Below are positions 22,056 to 33,318 of a stretch of DNA of 64,000 bases, one piece after another. Origin of the DNA: Aristolochia californica (lineage: Eukaryota; Streptophyta; Magnoliopsida; Piperales; Aristolochiaceae); the NCBI GenBank assembly GCA_029961685.1, contig JARWKL010000008.1, positions 35,031,619 to 35,095,618 on the forward strand, read 5' to 3'. Below the pieces are notes generated by a model. It was not told the origin of the DNA, did no database searches, and saw nothing but the letters and a program-made list of their open reading frames with translations. A program made the position numbers and the translations under genes. Within the stretch, counting starts at the first letter, position 1; each line of letters starts with the position of its first letter.

Positions 22056-22341
22056 CGTTGAAGTGAAAATATGAAAATTACAGAGCCAATTATTAATAAG
22101 GAAGCAGGTCTCATAGAAGAGTTTCAGTTTAAAGGTGTGTTAGTTATATTATTCTTCTATTTATGTTGAGTTATTTAATTATGCTAGGACTTATCTTTAA
22201 GTGTTAGAGTTTGGGTGTAATTGGGACAAGGGAAGTTTAATTTTAATTGGACTCTACTACTTTTCTCTGTTATAAATAGGGGTTCATGTACTCTGATTAC
22301 ATCAAATCAATGACGTTTTTCTCTTTTCCTTAAATTCAACA
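22056..22341 (+). repeat. 3' LTR of K
   Basis: 286 bp, starting GTTGAAGTGAAAATATG (first base C for T) and ending TAAATTCAACA. TATA-like TTATAAATAG lies near 22270. Homologous LTRs lie at 29659-29973 and 58307-58563. Confidence 0.8.
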
Positions 22342-22912
22342 CAAGCAAGATGTGAACAAATACAAATTGAGTTTCAACATAAGTTTTTTTACAGGATGAA
22401 TACATGATGAAGATTACAAGAAAGATGTGAACAAGTACAATATGAATCAAAGCAAGGCAATCAAAATTTCTTTTTCAAACACACAAGTTTCTTGACCAAG
22501 ATTATTTGCAAAGTGAAGTTACAAACACTAACTTGACGGGGAGTGTTAAAAGATACCATATGTGTAGGGATGGTATGGCTAGTAAATAAAGAGAACTTCC
22601 ATAGAGATGGTATAACATTGTAATTATGTAAGTTGGTGTATATCCTTTTATGTCTTTTTTATTTCAAAGCATGCAGCCTTAAGGTCATTATAACCATTGT
22701 AAACATCTTCCCACAACTATAAATATAAACTCAAGGCAAGGGGTAGAGCATTCAAGCCTCTTCCTCTTGGCTCAAATTCATCCTTACACGTCTCTCTTTT
22801 CCTCTTCCCTCTCGCTTTGTTTCTTCTCTCCTCTCTCCCATGAGTTAGAGTTCCATTCTTCTCTCCTTCTCTTGAAATCTCTTTTGTTTATGTGTAGGCC
22901 CTAGAAATCAAC
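22342..22912 (+). mobile_element. Distal end and LTR of another LTR element
   Basis: Bases 22342-22543 are non-coding interior ending in a polypurine run (ACTTGACGGGGAG). An LTR-like unit follows from TGTTAAAAGATACC at 22544 to about AAATCAAC at 22912, with a CTATAAATATAAA TATA-like box near 22720 and a CT-rich 5' leader region. The matching 5' LTR is not identified. The right boundary is approximate. Confidence 0.55.
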
Positions 22913-22959
22913 TTATATCAAAAAATGTAAATACTCTAATCATTTCAATGGGATTATAA

Positions 22960-23990
22960 TCTGCAGAATTATGTTCAGAAACACTTAGAGTTGATGCATT
23001 GAAAAAATTACCAAGGAAACCTCCTGGTTATCTTATGTAAGTTGGAAAGAATATTTCCTCCATTTTTTTTATATAATGGCCCATCTTACTATTACTCTAC
23101 CCCAAGAAGTACTATTGTGTGGTCCAGTACAATATCGGTGGATGTACCCAACTGAGAGGTTCCTATGTAAATTGAAAATATCTGTACAAGAAAACAAGCT
23201 CATCCAAAAGGTTCAATTGCAAAAGCTTAAATTGACATTGAAGCTTTGATATTTTTCTCAATGTACTTGGATGGTGTCGAAATGAAATTTAACCTGATGG
23301 ATCGAAATTATGACAGAGATGTAGATCTTGAGAAGGACAAACTTTTGGGTTTTTCACCCACTGCATGTGAACTAAAAAAAAATTTTGATCCTTGATGCAA
23401 AGTTGTGTGACAAGATGTTGTGGGTTGTACTTAACAATTACAATAAGATCGAATAATACATCTTGCAAGTACTTGTTGAGTTCATATTGTAGGTTTAGTC
23501 ATTGAACATGATTTTATATCATTTAGAAACTTTTTTATATAGTGAACACAGAGAAGTTTTGCAAATGCAGGCTACAACTAACCTGAACCAACAACAGGAA
23601 GAAGAGTTTGTGATTTGGTGTAAACAAAAGGTTACTTATGTCAATTAACTATATAAGCTCATGATCGTTGGGTTTATTGAATATTTCTAATATCATCTAA
23701 TTTATTACAGGTCAAAACTCTAGTTACTTGTCACAAACTTGAAATTAACAGTGATATTTATCATCTTGTAATAAGAACTACTTGAGTTGTATTGTTAATG
23801 ACATGCGTATCCGCACCGAGCAACTTGAGGAAAATCATAGGACTCAAAAAAATGATGTAGATGTAAATGGGTACTATGAAGGTAAATGCCTTGATTATGA
23901 TGGGGTCATAATTGATAAATTAAATTATGATACCAAGGAAATAATTCTATTTATGTACTCAAGTGCAAGTTACTTGAAATAAGCAATAGA
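22960..23990 (+). pseudogene. CACTA (En/Spm) transposase remnant, part 1
   Basis: Degenerate coding sequence in shifting frames. GPVQYRWMYPTERFLCKLK (about 23130-23190) is characteristic of the DUF4218 segment of plant CACTA transposases, followed by FSMYLDGVE and VLNN.N. matches. After a gap, about 23790-23980 reads as the DUF4216 segment (VNGMRIRTEQ-like, YEGK.LDYDGVI). Multiple stops and frameshifts rule out function. The frame resumes at 26446 after an inserted LTR. The ends of the transposon are not recognised. Confidence 0.75.
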
Positions 23991-24048
23991 AGGCATGGTA
24001 TTAAGACAGATAAGTAGGTTATGGTGTTAATATCTTGTAGACCTGGTG

Positions 24049-26445
24049 TGTTGGATTTAGGATCCCATGATAAGGTCTTCGACCAAGGTGGTGAGTGAGG
24101 AGAGCAAAAAGAAGAGTAGAAGAAAGGAAGAGGAAGAAAGAAGAAGAGAGAAAAAGGGAAGAGACAACTAGAGAGATAGGGAGAGAAAGAGTTTGGGAGA
24201 AGAAAGAAAGCTACGGATGAATTTGAGAGAAAGGGGAAAGACTAAATGATCTACCCCATGCATTGAGCCTCTATTTATAGTTGTGTAAGGAGGTTCACAA
24301 TGACTACAATGCCCTTAGGGCTATGAGCTTTGAAAAGAAAAGACTTTATTTTGGAAGATGGGCCCAAGCCCACACATCCAAGTATGAGGAAGATGAGCTC
24401 AAGCCCACAAACCAAGGAGAAGGCCCATAGGCCTACACAGTGGTGGCATGATGGTAAATAAAGAGTCATCTTACAAAGATGACACTAATGTAAATATTTT
24501 ATGATTATGTCTCTTATTCACTCTTACTAGGGTGAAGGGTATTTTTGTAATATTAATGCTTTAGATATCTATAAATACAACTTAAGGGGGAGGGTTTGGA
24601 CAAGTCCATTACCCTATTCTTCCTCCTATTTTCTCAAAATTCGCCACTCTTCCTCTTCTCCTCCTAAAACCTTCTCTCCATAACTCTTCTTCTTCTAAAC
24701 CCTTAATCTTCTTCTACCGTGATTATACATCATGGAGTCCAACCCCATGGTGACCTTACCGCAAAGGTTGATCCACGACACAATGATTCGGGTGAGGTGT
24801 AAGGTGTTAATTAGACTCCAAAACTTAGCAGATCTTGCAAAATAGTTGTTGACTTCAAGCAAGGATCATTGACATTATCTCCCAGGTTAAGGGGGAGAAT
24901 AGAAGAAGAAGTATGAAGGATGAGCACATTGGATATTTTTTGATTTATTGATTATCAAACAACACTTGGTTCAACTTATTACTGGCAGTCTATTACTCAA
25001 GTTGACTCACTCACTGTCAAAGCTACTATCTGCTATCTACTATCAGCTATCTGCTACCGGTTTGACTCCGACTTGATTATTACTCTGGATTATTACCTTG
25101 GATTATCCTTAACTTATTATTTGGTGAAACTTCCTTATTTAAGGATGGACTTGCTGCAGATTATCTTGTGTGTCCTTATTTCTCTTAAGAACTTTTACTA
25201 CCTACTGGTTATCTACTGCTATATAATTGCCTATTTGGTATGTGTAATTTCAGCCCAGGCCCATTTCTACTGCTACTATTGTATGTCTCTGATTGAGACA
25301 TTATTATTGAAGAAGGACTTCTCGATTGTTGACTGTTGTCAACATTGGTTATTTTGATGAAGAAATGAAAGCACATGACAAAATATTATCTATCGGTGAT
25401 TACCTTTTACCCCCCTTATTTGGCATTTTTACTCCTACCATTTGAGAGTTGGTGCCGTGTAGAGGGACATCATGATGGAGGAGTTTATTATTACACTTAT
25501 AAGAAATGCCTATAGACCCACTACCTACAAATGATAGGAGTGTGCCATACACCCATATTGAGTCAAGTCTAATATACACCCAAGAGGAGTTTGTTTTAGC
25601 TACGCTGAGAAAGTGGGTAGACTTTGTGACCCATAGTAGGGCTACTTTTCGGCTTGTGAAATTGAGCGGAAATTATTTTTGACTATGACCATTTGACAAG
25701 AGTATGGACAGATGTATTACGGCTAGGACTAATTTTACTCTCTCTTATATTATGCTGACCGGGTCTCTTGAAAAAGAGCAAAGAGACCACCAGCTTGAGG
25801 GGGAGATTTGAAAGATATGGTAGGCTACCATTTTATACGGGAAGATCCTATACACCATTTGCAGCAAGCTGAACATTTATGATGTTCTCTCACACTCAAC
25901 TTGAGGGGGGAATGTTGGAAAATGGGCCCAAGCCCATACGACCAAGGAAGGCCCACACGTCCAAGTATGTGAAAGATGGGCTCAAGCCTACAGACCAAGT
26001 AAAGGGCACATGCCTACACACTGGTGACATGATGGTAAATAAAGAGTCATCTCACAAAGATGGTACTGATGTAATTAGTTTATGATTTATGTCTCTTATT
26101 CAGTCTTACTTGGTTGAAGGGTATTCTTGTAATATTAGTACTTTAGATATCTATAAATACAACTTAAGGGGAGGGTTTGGACAAGTCTGTTACCCTACTC
26201 TTCCTCTTCTCCTCCTAAAACCTTCTCTCCACAACTCTTCTTCTTCTATTCAACCCTTAATCCTCTTCTACCATTATTACACATCATGGAATCTTAAGTT
26301 TAAACACATTAGTAAACATACATCATCTTCCTTAATTACACCCTTGTGCTATCCTTATGAGAAGACCTTTTAATTACCTTTGTTGCCATCTCTTGGACCT
26401 GGGAGAGGTATTTACACTAATGCCATGTCGAGATGTCTTCCAACA
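24049..26445 (-). mobile_element. Solo LTR Q, split by element R
   Basis: Left piece from TGTTGGATTTAGGATCCC (24049) to about 24348, right piece from about 26296 to GATGTCTTCCAACA (26445), both minus orientation, inserted in the CACTA remnant with TGGTG duplications. A plus-orientation relative is at 26940-27230 (TGTTGGAAGACATCTC start). TATA-like CTATTTATAG lies near 24272 on the minus strand. No internal domain accompanies it, so it is read as a solo LTR later hit by R. Confidence 0.7.
24349..26295 (+). mobile_element. Non-coding LTR element R
   Basis: 5' LTR about 24349-24738 and 3' LTR from 25913 to about 26290 share long blocks (GATGGTAAATAAAGAGTCATC, CTATAAATACAACTTAAGGGG). The interior has no retroviral motif. 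Before the 3' LTR is the polypurine tract ACTTGAGGGGGGAA, and near 25467 the single-copy GGGACATCATGATGGAGGAG motif shared with families alpha and K. Outer limits are approximate, because the LTR tails (CATCATGGAGTCC/CATCATGGAATCT) are diverged. Confidence 0.65.
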
Positions 26446-26870
26446 TGGTGCAATGATGATCCTTTTGTATTGGCCTTTCAAACCGAATAGGTGTATTACA
26501 TGGAAGGCCCAAAACGTAGTGGTTGATGGCACATAGTTCAGAATGTGGTTGTGAGAAATGTGTTTGGTGTGTTAGAGCAACAATTATCTACACCTAATGA
26601 AATGCTGCTTACCAACAAGAATTGTGAAATATTAATCTTAATGTTAACCAAGTGGGTGAAGATGTTGTCCCAATTACAAGACCATGTGTTCCTCAAGATT
26701 GTGTGAGTGTATCAATGGTTGAGGATGAAGATAGAAAGGAGGATATAAACAAAGAAGATGAAGTTGAGGTAGAGGACTAGTAAAATGAAGAATAAGATGA
26801 AATAAGAGAATAAAAAGAATAGGTTTAAAGAGAGGGGGAAGAAAATGATAAAGATATATAATGTTGCTAG
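26446..26870 (+). pseudogene. CACTA transposase remnant, part 2
   Basis: Continues part 1 after Q: NDDPFVLAFQTE, VYYMEGPKRSG, WHIVQNVVVRNVFGVLE, then an acidic Glu/Asp-rich tail (VEDEDRKEDINKEDEVEVED). This is the usual end of the DUF4216-containing transposase. In-frame stops occur at 26490 and 26520-26530. Confidence 0.7.
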
Positions 26871-26939
26871 ACAACGATGAATCTGAATATTTTTTTCATG
26901 GGTCTATATTAGTTTTTGTAAATTTTTTAATTTGTAAAT

Positions 26940-27046
26940 TGTTGGAAGACATCTCAAAGTGGCATTAAGGTAAATACCTTCCCCACGTCAAAGAGATGGC
27001 AAAGGGTGTTAATTTACTCTCTTCTCTCAACCCCCCCCCCCCCCCC

Positions 27047-27103
<57 letters not shown>

Positions 27104-27230
27104 TCTCCATCTCCCTAGTTGCCCCTCTCTTCTTCTCCTTCTTCCTCTTATTTTCTTCTTCTCTTCTTCTTCTTTCTCCCCTCTCTCACTCTCTTAGCCA
27201 ATAACCTATCATGGGGTCCTAAATATAACA
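26940..27230 (+). repeat. LTR of Q type, with C/CT tract
   Basis: 291 bp, TGTTGGAAGACATCTC to CCTAAATATAACA, followed by a degraded PBS (TGTTATTAGAGC) at 27231. Its middle is a 27-base C run (27031-27057) then about 20 CT units (27058-27099). No paired LTR is evident downstream. Confidence 0.65.
27031..27099. repeat. Poly-C plus (CT)n low-complexity tract
   Basis: C27 followed by a CT dinucleotide run. The Pro/Leu/Ser-rich frame through it is an artefact. Confidence 0.9.
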
Positions 27231-27404
27231 TGTTATTAGAGCATTAGGTTTGGGATCCCAAGATTATGATGATGGTTAATCAAGTTCTTATCAACTCTCT
27301 CGGTTGAAAATGCGGTATTGATCAAGGTTCAGTTTTGAACCTCTTTTAGCTGACAAGATAGGTTTTTTTCTTCTCTTCTTTTCCTTGAGATGAATGTTGT
27401 AGTA

Positions 27405-27742
27405 TGTTGGAAGATGGGCCCAAGACAATACGATCAAGGAAAACCCACACATCGAAGTGTGTTAGAAGATAGGCTCAAGGCCCATAGATCAAGGAGCTCA
27501 TAGGCCCATATAGTGATGGCAAGATGGTAAATAAAGAGTCATCTCATAGAGATGACATTGATGTAATTAGTTTAAGTTTTAGGGGCATAATTTTAATATT
27601 TTAGTTTTATTAATCTATAAATTGAGATTTAGGGGAAGGGTTAGGCCATAAGTTCATAACCTCTTCTTCCTCCGATTTTCTCCCAATGAATCATTCTCTC
27701 TTTTTCTCCATGAGCTAAATCCGTGAGTCCTAAAAATCAACA
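27405..27742 (+). repeat. LTR (R-like) followed by PBS
   Basis: 338 bp, TGTTGGAAGATGGGCCC to AAAAATCAACA, with TGGTATCAGAGC at 27743-27754. It shares TGGTAAATAAAGAGTCATCTCA with R. The downstream 1.9 kb is its probable interior. Confidence 0.72.
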
Positions 27743-27754
27743 TGGTATCAGAGC

Positions 27755-29658
27755 ATTGATTTTCAGAACTTGTAGATATGGTGCCAAAAAAAAACTATTA
27801 TCTCTTTGTCTCACACCCTTGTTTTTTGTTTGGTTCTCTCCCCTCGTGAAACAATTTTTTTTACTACTATTGATTTTTTTCTAGGGGCAGTCTCATTGAA
27901 TGAGTGCCTTGTTACTAGAAAACAAGAAGAGGTTTCTGCTCTTGTGTTTGCTTCTCTCTGTCATAATGCCTTATTACTCTATTTGTGAAGGTCTTTTCCA
28001 GAAGATCAAACGAACGTTCTCTCTGCTTGGACCTGAGCCTGTGCCTCAGCCCGAGCCTGCTCTGCTTGAGCAACCATTCTCATCTTAGCATCTCACTCGA
28101 CCTTTTCTCTTGACTCAATCTCTACTCTTATTTCCGTGTCTTTGGTTTGAACATTGATATAATAAAATTGAATTAAAGACGCATATCTACCCTCTATCAT
28201 GGAAATGAAGTCTACCAACTGTACATCGACAATCTAATAACTACCCTCTTCTTACTTCATCCATGTCCAGAGCTTTCCAATATATCTCATCCTCAACAAT
28301 TTCTCGCTTCCTTTATGCTTTGGGAAGGTGGATGGGGGTGTACATGCAACCGCATCAATGTTGTAAATTAGATGTCTGAAAATCTCTTCCATCTTCATTT
28401 GACTCAAATCTCCTCTGGTGCTGACAATACTTTGTTCGTCATGAATCAGTACTCTATTGATTACTCAAATGAACAGACGGGAGCTTTCTTCCCTTCGTTT
28501 GAGCTGTGGAAGTCCGAAATGACGTCGGCTGACTTCTAGCTGTCTATTCTGAGGCTATCGCATCATGCTGGTTATTCCAACGAGCTTGCCCGTCACTGCT
28601 AATTCCCCAATTATCTGATATCTTTCTGGTTCGTGATCTCTGCTGTGAATAACTGGGGAGTTGTTGTTTCTAGAGTCTCGACAATCACCAGCGTCACGGG
28701 GAAGAAGGAGACACCGGTTCCTCTGTCTAGTGGCATCTTCCCGAAACTTGTTGGAGGTTGGCAGATTGATAACTCCGCGCAAAAAAAACTTGGAAAGTTG
28801 ATCAAACCACCAGAAATTCATATCTCATGCAACTTTGCTCGACTAGATAACTTATCTTCTAGATTGTATTTTATTGGAGGTTGTTTGGAACTTGTATCCA
28901 GATCGTATTTGGCCGAGATCTTTGGTTGGCTTATTTACTCTTTCTAGCGTCGTGAGATCATTTCGTTGTTAGTGTTTCTTTGATTACCAATGTAAAAATT
29001 TCCAGCTGGTTCATCTGTTAGCTCCTTGGTCTCCTTCGTTGGCTTAGCTTGAAGCACGAAAATATGATGGAAGATTATTTCCAAAAATTTGATTTGATTC
29101 GTATCTTCTTCTTGGCTTATTTGGATAGTTGTCTTATAATCTCTCTACTTATTTCTGGAATGAAGCTGTTGGAAGTTTTTCTATGTACATGAAGAGGGTA
29201 TTTTATCGCAGTCTTGTGAATGACATGCATTACCCACTTTAGTGATTAGTATCACTATATTTGTTTGAAATCCTTTGAGTTTGGTTTTGACTTGTGTTTT
29301 ATCACCCATTTTTATCGTTTGAAATTTTGTGTCCAGTTTCGTACTTATCCTTGGGACACCGTGATGGAGGAGATTATTACTACATCTATGTTATTTGTTT
29401 CAAGTTGAGATATTGCCATTACCTCCCAACTTGAGGGGGAGAAGTAGAAGAAGAAATACAAGAAATAGGTATTTTATTTCATATGTTGTGGTAATTTTTA
29501 TGTGACCAAAATATTCAAGAAAGGGGGAACACAAAAGACAAAGTTTTTGCATCTATGAAGAATTGTATTTGTGAAATTTTTTTTTTCAGAAAAAAAATTG
29601 AAGACCAAGAATCATTTTCATTACAAGTTGAAGTTATAAACTCCAGCTTGAGAGGGAG
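27755..29658 (+). other. Non-coding interior of an LTR element
   Basis: T-rich leader, then text shared with families K and alpha (29350-29640), ending in the polypurine tract GCTTGAGAGGGAG. Overlapping short frames on both strands at 28555-28950 have no domain. The 5' LTR (27405) and 3' LTR (29659) are of different types, so this is either a recombinant element or two joined partial elements. Confidence 0.5.
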
Positions 29659-29973
29659 TGTTGAAGAGCAAATATGGAAGAGTCTTACATGACTCTCACA
29701 ATAAGAAGTCTTACAGGGCTAAAATTATTATTGAAACATGTCTCACATAAGAGTTTTAGTTTAAAAGTGTTTTAGTTATGTTAGTCTTCTATGTTTGTTG
29801 AGTTATTTAATTATACTAGGACTTATCTTTAAGTGTTAGAGTTTGGGTGTAATTGGGACAAAGGTAGTTTAATTTTAATTGGACTCTACTAATTTCCTCT
29901 ATTATAAATAGGGGTTCATGTACTCTAATTACATCAAGTCAATGAAGTTGTTCTCTTTTCCATAAATTCAACA
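29659..29973 (+). repeat. LTR of K type
   Basis: 315 bp, TGTTGAAGAGCAAATATGG to ATAAATTCAACA, with TATA-like TTATAAATAG. Upstream interior matches the K segments on each side of H. Confidence 0.8.
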
Positions 29974-30479
29974 TTAATTATCCCCTTGCCTAAAATAATT
30001 AAGGAAAGTCAAGAATCTAGATTGATTTTCTAAAGTGGCACCTAAGATACTAAAAGAAGGTTTCCTCATTTATTTTTGGAAAGTGGTAGATTAAAGGAAG
30101 TTCTCTCTTGACTTGACTTCTTGGTAAATATACTTGGTATCTTTCCTAAGTGAACAAACATCACATGCCTTCTCTATTTGTTGATCTTAGACACCATGCA
30201 CTCTCCTTATTTAGTGCATGATTAGTTGTTGCAAAGATTTCCTTGTATTTGGATAGATCTTCCTCCTTTCCCAACTTGGTTCCAACCCCGACTGGTTAGC
30301 GCTTTCTTCCCAAGTTGGTCTTAGTTTCCTTTTTCTTGGGTTGGTTCATACACTTTGTGGTTGCCTTATTGACTTGATTCAAGGTGCTTCCCTCCATTAT
30401 TAGACTTAAAAGTATTTTTTACAAGTCTTCTTTGGTGGTTTCCTTTTGGGTTCTCCTCTTAAGTACAATTTTTTTTGTT
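29974..30479. other. No gene recognised
   Basis: About 500 bases of T-rich sequence between a K-type LTR and the start of the copia G gag homology. I see no LTR ends, coding motif or repeat unit in it. Confidence 0.4.
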
Positions 30480-30489
30480 CATCTCTAAT

Positions 30490-31380
30490 GGTGACCTTCT
30501 CAAGATTACCTCTATACCCTTGCAAGGGTTATATAATTACTTTAACTAGTCACAGTCAGTTAAAAGGTTTCTTATTACACAAAACCTCTTAGGCCATTTC
30601 ACCAAACCGGCTCCACCTATTGATGAGGGTGATACTCCTCTATTGGTTAAGAATGATACGTTGGAAATCAGTTGGTTGATCAATAGCATGGAGGAGCATG
30701 TGGCTAGTATTGTGGTCCACCTTGAGACAACCAAACAGATATGAGACACTTGTGTGAAGTTATACTCTTGCGCAATGAACCTCGATAAACTATATGATGT
30801 TATTCAGAACATGTTTAATACTAAACAAGGGGACAACCTACATGAGTTCTTGGCACGGTTTAGGGGGCTGATTCAAGAATGGAAAATTTCTCAGCCATAC
30901 TCCATTGATATATCAATTCAAGAAAAGTACCAGGAAGCCTTAACAACTGCCATTATTTTAGAAAATATCAAACCATAACATGAGGTGGCCAAGACTCAAC
31001 TTCTCAGCTCCTTGAGACTTCCATCTTTTGATGACATTAGTGCTACCTTGCTTTGGATACTAGACCATTCCTCCAACACTTACACTGGGGTATTCTCCGC
31101 CATGTATTCGGGTAATGGGGGTGCACCATTGACTACTAGAGGGCATGGTAGAAATTACAGAGGTGGCCGAGCAAGAGGTGGTTGGACTAGACTAGCTCCG
31201 GTCCTTCGAGGTATGAAAACTAGGTCTGCACTCATTGTGGAGGACATAATCATTTAGTGGAAACATGTTGGAAGCTGCATGGAAAACCAGGTTGGACCAT
31301 TGCTAACCAGGCCTCGATTCTTACTAATAAAAATGAGGATAAACCTGAGTCACACAAAGAAAGAAAAATATAATCGATGA
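30490..31380 (+). pseudogene. G gag remnant
   Basis: Readable UBN2-type copia gag: SWLINSMEEHVASIVV, then a TGA, DTCVKLYS, FNTKQGDNLHEFLARFRGLI and KYQEALTTAIILENIKP, followed by a Gly/Arg-rich segment (GRNYRGGRARGG) and a knuckle remnant near 31210-31290. Premature stops at about 30741 and 30976 break the frame. Gag of the related element B aligns over the same span. Confidence 0.7.
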
Positions 31381-31402
31381 AGATTATGAATTCTTTCAAA
31401 GA

Positions 31403-32685
31403 TTGAAGATTATGATGGTATCTTCTCCTGCATCTTCTTCCATTGATGTTGCCATTACTGCTTCAGGTTTGCTCTCTACCACTTCCTCCTCTTCATCTTG
31501 GATCATTGACTTCGGATCGTCCAAGCATCTGACAAGTAACAAAAGTCTATTACATTGCATTTCTCCCTGTTTATCAGACAAGTTTTTTACCATAACCAAT
31601 GGATTACAAACAAAAGTTCTTGGGAAGGGATCCTCCTCTATAACACCTTTGCTTTTGCTTACAATGTCCTATTTGTTCCCTAATTTCTTTTAAACTTATT
31701 GTATGTTAGTCAACTCACCAAGCGCTTCAATTGCTCCATCACCTTCTCATCCTCTTCTTGTGTTTTTCAGGATCTAACGAGGTAACAGGTGATTGGTGGG
31801 GTCATGAACATGTGGGCCTTTATTGCTTCGACTTGCCTTCGGTGATTGCAGCTTCCACTTCTCAGACAGGGGCAAGATTATGGAACAATCGGTTCAGTCA
31901 TCTATCAGCAACATCACTTCAACAATTATTTTCTTTTTTTAAAAAGATTATCTGGTTTAAACTATGAAGTATGTCAGTTGAGCAAATACCAGAGGAACAC
32001 GTAATCTCTTCGAGCTGAAATTAAAGGTGTTGCTCCCTTTTTTTAATTTACTCTGATGTATGGGGACCATTAAGTGTCTCAAGTATTTCACAAGTTAAGT
32101 ATTTTATTACATTTGTGGATGATTTTACTCGAGTCACATGGCGGTTTTTGTTCTAATATAGATCTGAGATTTTTTTCCATTTTTAAGTTGTTTCAAGCCA
32201 TGGTAAAAACTTAGTTTAGTAAAAACATCCAAGTTTTTCGTTCTGATAATGCTAATGAGTACCGTTCTGGTGAATTTCAATCCTTTTGTCAGAATCAAAA
32301 CATTATCCATCAAGTATCATGTGCCTACAACCCTCAACAAAATGGTGTAGCCAAAAGAAAAAATAGACATCTCCTTGAGGTAGCTTGTGGCCTGCTCTAT
32401 TATATGAATGTGCCCTATTTTTACTGACCTCACACCATACTTACTACATGGTTTCATATTAATCAGTTGCCTCCCTTAGTCCTTAAACATAAATCCCCTT
32501 ATTCATTATTATTTCCTAATGAAGATCTTGTCTCTCTTCCCTTGAAAGTGTTTGGATGCACATATTTTGTTCATGTCACATACCCCCCATAAGAGTAAGT
32601 TTGATCCAAAATCTCTCAAGTATATCTTCTTGGGTTACTCTCGTACCCAAAAAGGTTATTTCTACTATAATCCCTCTCTTTGGAA
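31403..32685 (+). pseudogene. G protease and integrase remnant
   Basis: Protease region WIIDFGSSKHLTS (active-site DSG replaced by DFG), KVLGKGSSSITP, pre-integrase GARLWNNRFSHLS, then integrase SDVWGPLSVSSISQVKYFITFVDDFTRVTW and NPQQNGVAKRKNRHLLEV (about 32330-32385). Frameshifts and stops at several points. Ends at SRTQKGYFYYNPSLWK. Confidence 0.72.
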
Positions 32686-33202
32686 GGTAAGATGACCATT
32701 GAGGAAGGCATTATTGACATCAAGTTGACAGAGAGGCCATCGATTGGTCACAACAAGAGATAGGACAACACGGACAGTGGTAGCCTTGATGACAGAGCTA
32801 AATGTGTGCATGTAGTCAAGACCAGGTACCCGTGTATAGCCCTTGGCAATGAGACGGGCTTTGAGAAGTTAAATAGATCCTTCGGGCAAATATTTGGTTT
32901 GAAACACCCATTTTGAACCCACAATGTTGGTGTGAATAGGTCGAGGGACCAAAATCCAGGTACGATTATTTTACAGGGCTTGAACTTCTTCATCCTTGGC
33001 AGCGAGCCAAGCAGGATTCTTAGTAGTAGATTTGAACCCTTTAGGCTCAGTGGATGTCAGTAGAGCTGAGAGAAGACTAGATGATACCAGCCTTGGCTTG
33101 TGTGAGCATATGATGAGAACCCATCGGAATGGCAGAAATAGGAGCAACAAGGAGCAGAACAGTGGACCCAATAGAAAGTGGACAAGGATATGAGTGGTGC
33201 AG
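32686..33202 (-). pseudogene. F reverse transcriptase, N-terminal part
   Basis: Reads as the integrase-RT linker and start of copia RT: PKGFKSTTKNPAWLAAKDEE, then (after a stop) NRTWILVPRP, GSKWVF, and QLDVNNAFLNGHLT at the broken end (about 32690-32735). At least two in-frame stops. The YVDD region is absent. Confidence 0.75.
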
Positions 33203-33318
33203 TGTTGAATGCTCAATAGCACACCGAGTCACCCAAAGCAGGAGGCAATGACTCACCGAGTTTATTACTTTTAAATTTCATACTTTATATTGCTTTAAGT
33301 ATAATTTTCCATTAAGCA

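Larger units (their letters stand above)
8542..22341 (+). mobile_element. Large non-coding LTR element K hosting four insertions
   Basis: The 5' LTR starts at 8542 (TGTTGAAGACCAAATATG), is split by S, and ends at 10494. The PBS is 10495-10506. The 3' LTR is 22056-22341, preceded by a polypurine tract (ACTTGAGGGGGAG). Flanks are CCAGC and CAAGC, a 4-of-5 match for a target-site duplication. K's own DNA is 10495-13627 (minus a solo LTR), 16545-16771 and 21952-22055, about 3 kb in all. None of it shows a retroviral domain. The segments either side of H (16771/21952) join to a continuous text found intact at 29500-29650. K therefore behaves as a LARD-like non-autonomous element. Confidence 0.8.
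24044..26450. other. Target-site duplication TGGTG around Q
   Basis: TGGTG occurs at 24044-24048 and 26446-26450. Joining across it makes the CACTA reading continuous (…TW / CNDDPFVLAFQTE). Confidence 0.82.
30480..32685 (+). mobile_element. Copia element G, truncated both ends
   Basis: Plus-strand fragment with gag, protease, pre-integrase and integrase but no LTR and no RT. It belongs to the same lineage as A and B (shared text in gag, VWGPLSVS and TQKGY motifs). It stops abruptly near 32685, within the linker between integrase and RT, where minus-strand sequence of F begins. Confidence 0.75.

Noticed and set aside
27006..27197. Pro/Leu/Ser-rich frame at the C and CT tracts
   Set aside because: Low-complexity artefact inside an LTR.
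28555..28947. Overlapping frames on both strands, 64-104 codons
   Set aside because: Mutually overlapping, no recognisable motif, inside an LTR-element interior. Chance frames.
30546..30749. Minus-strand frame opposite G gag
   Set aside because: Antisense of a recognisable copia gag.
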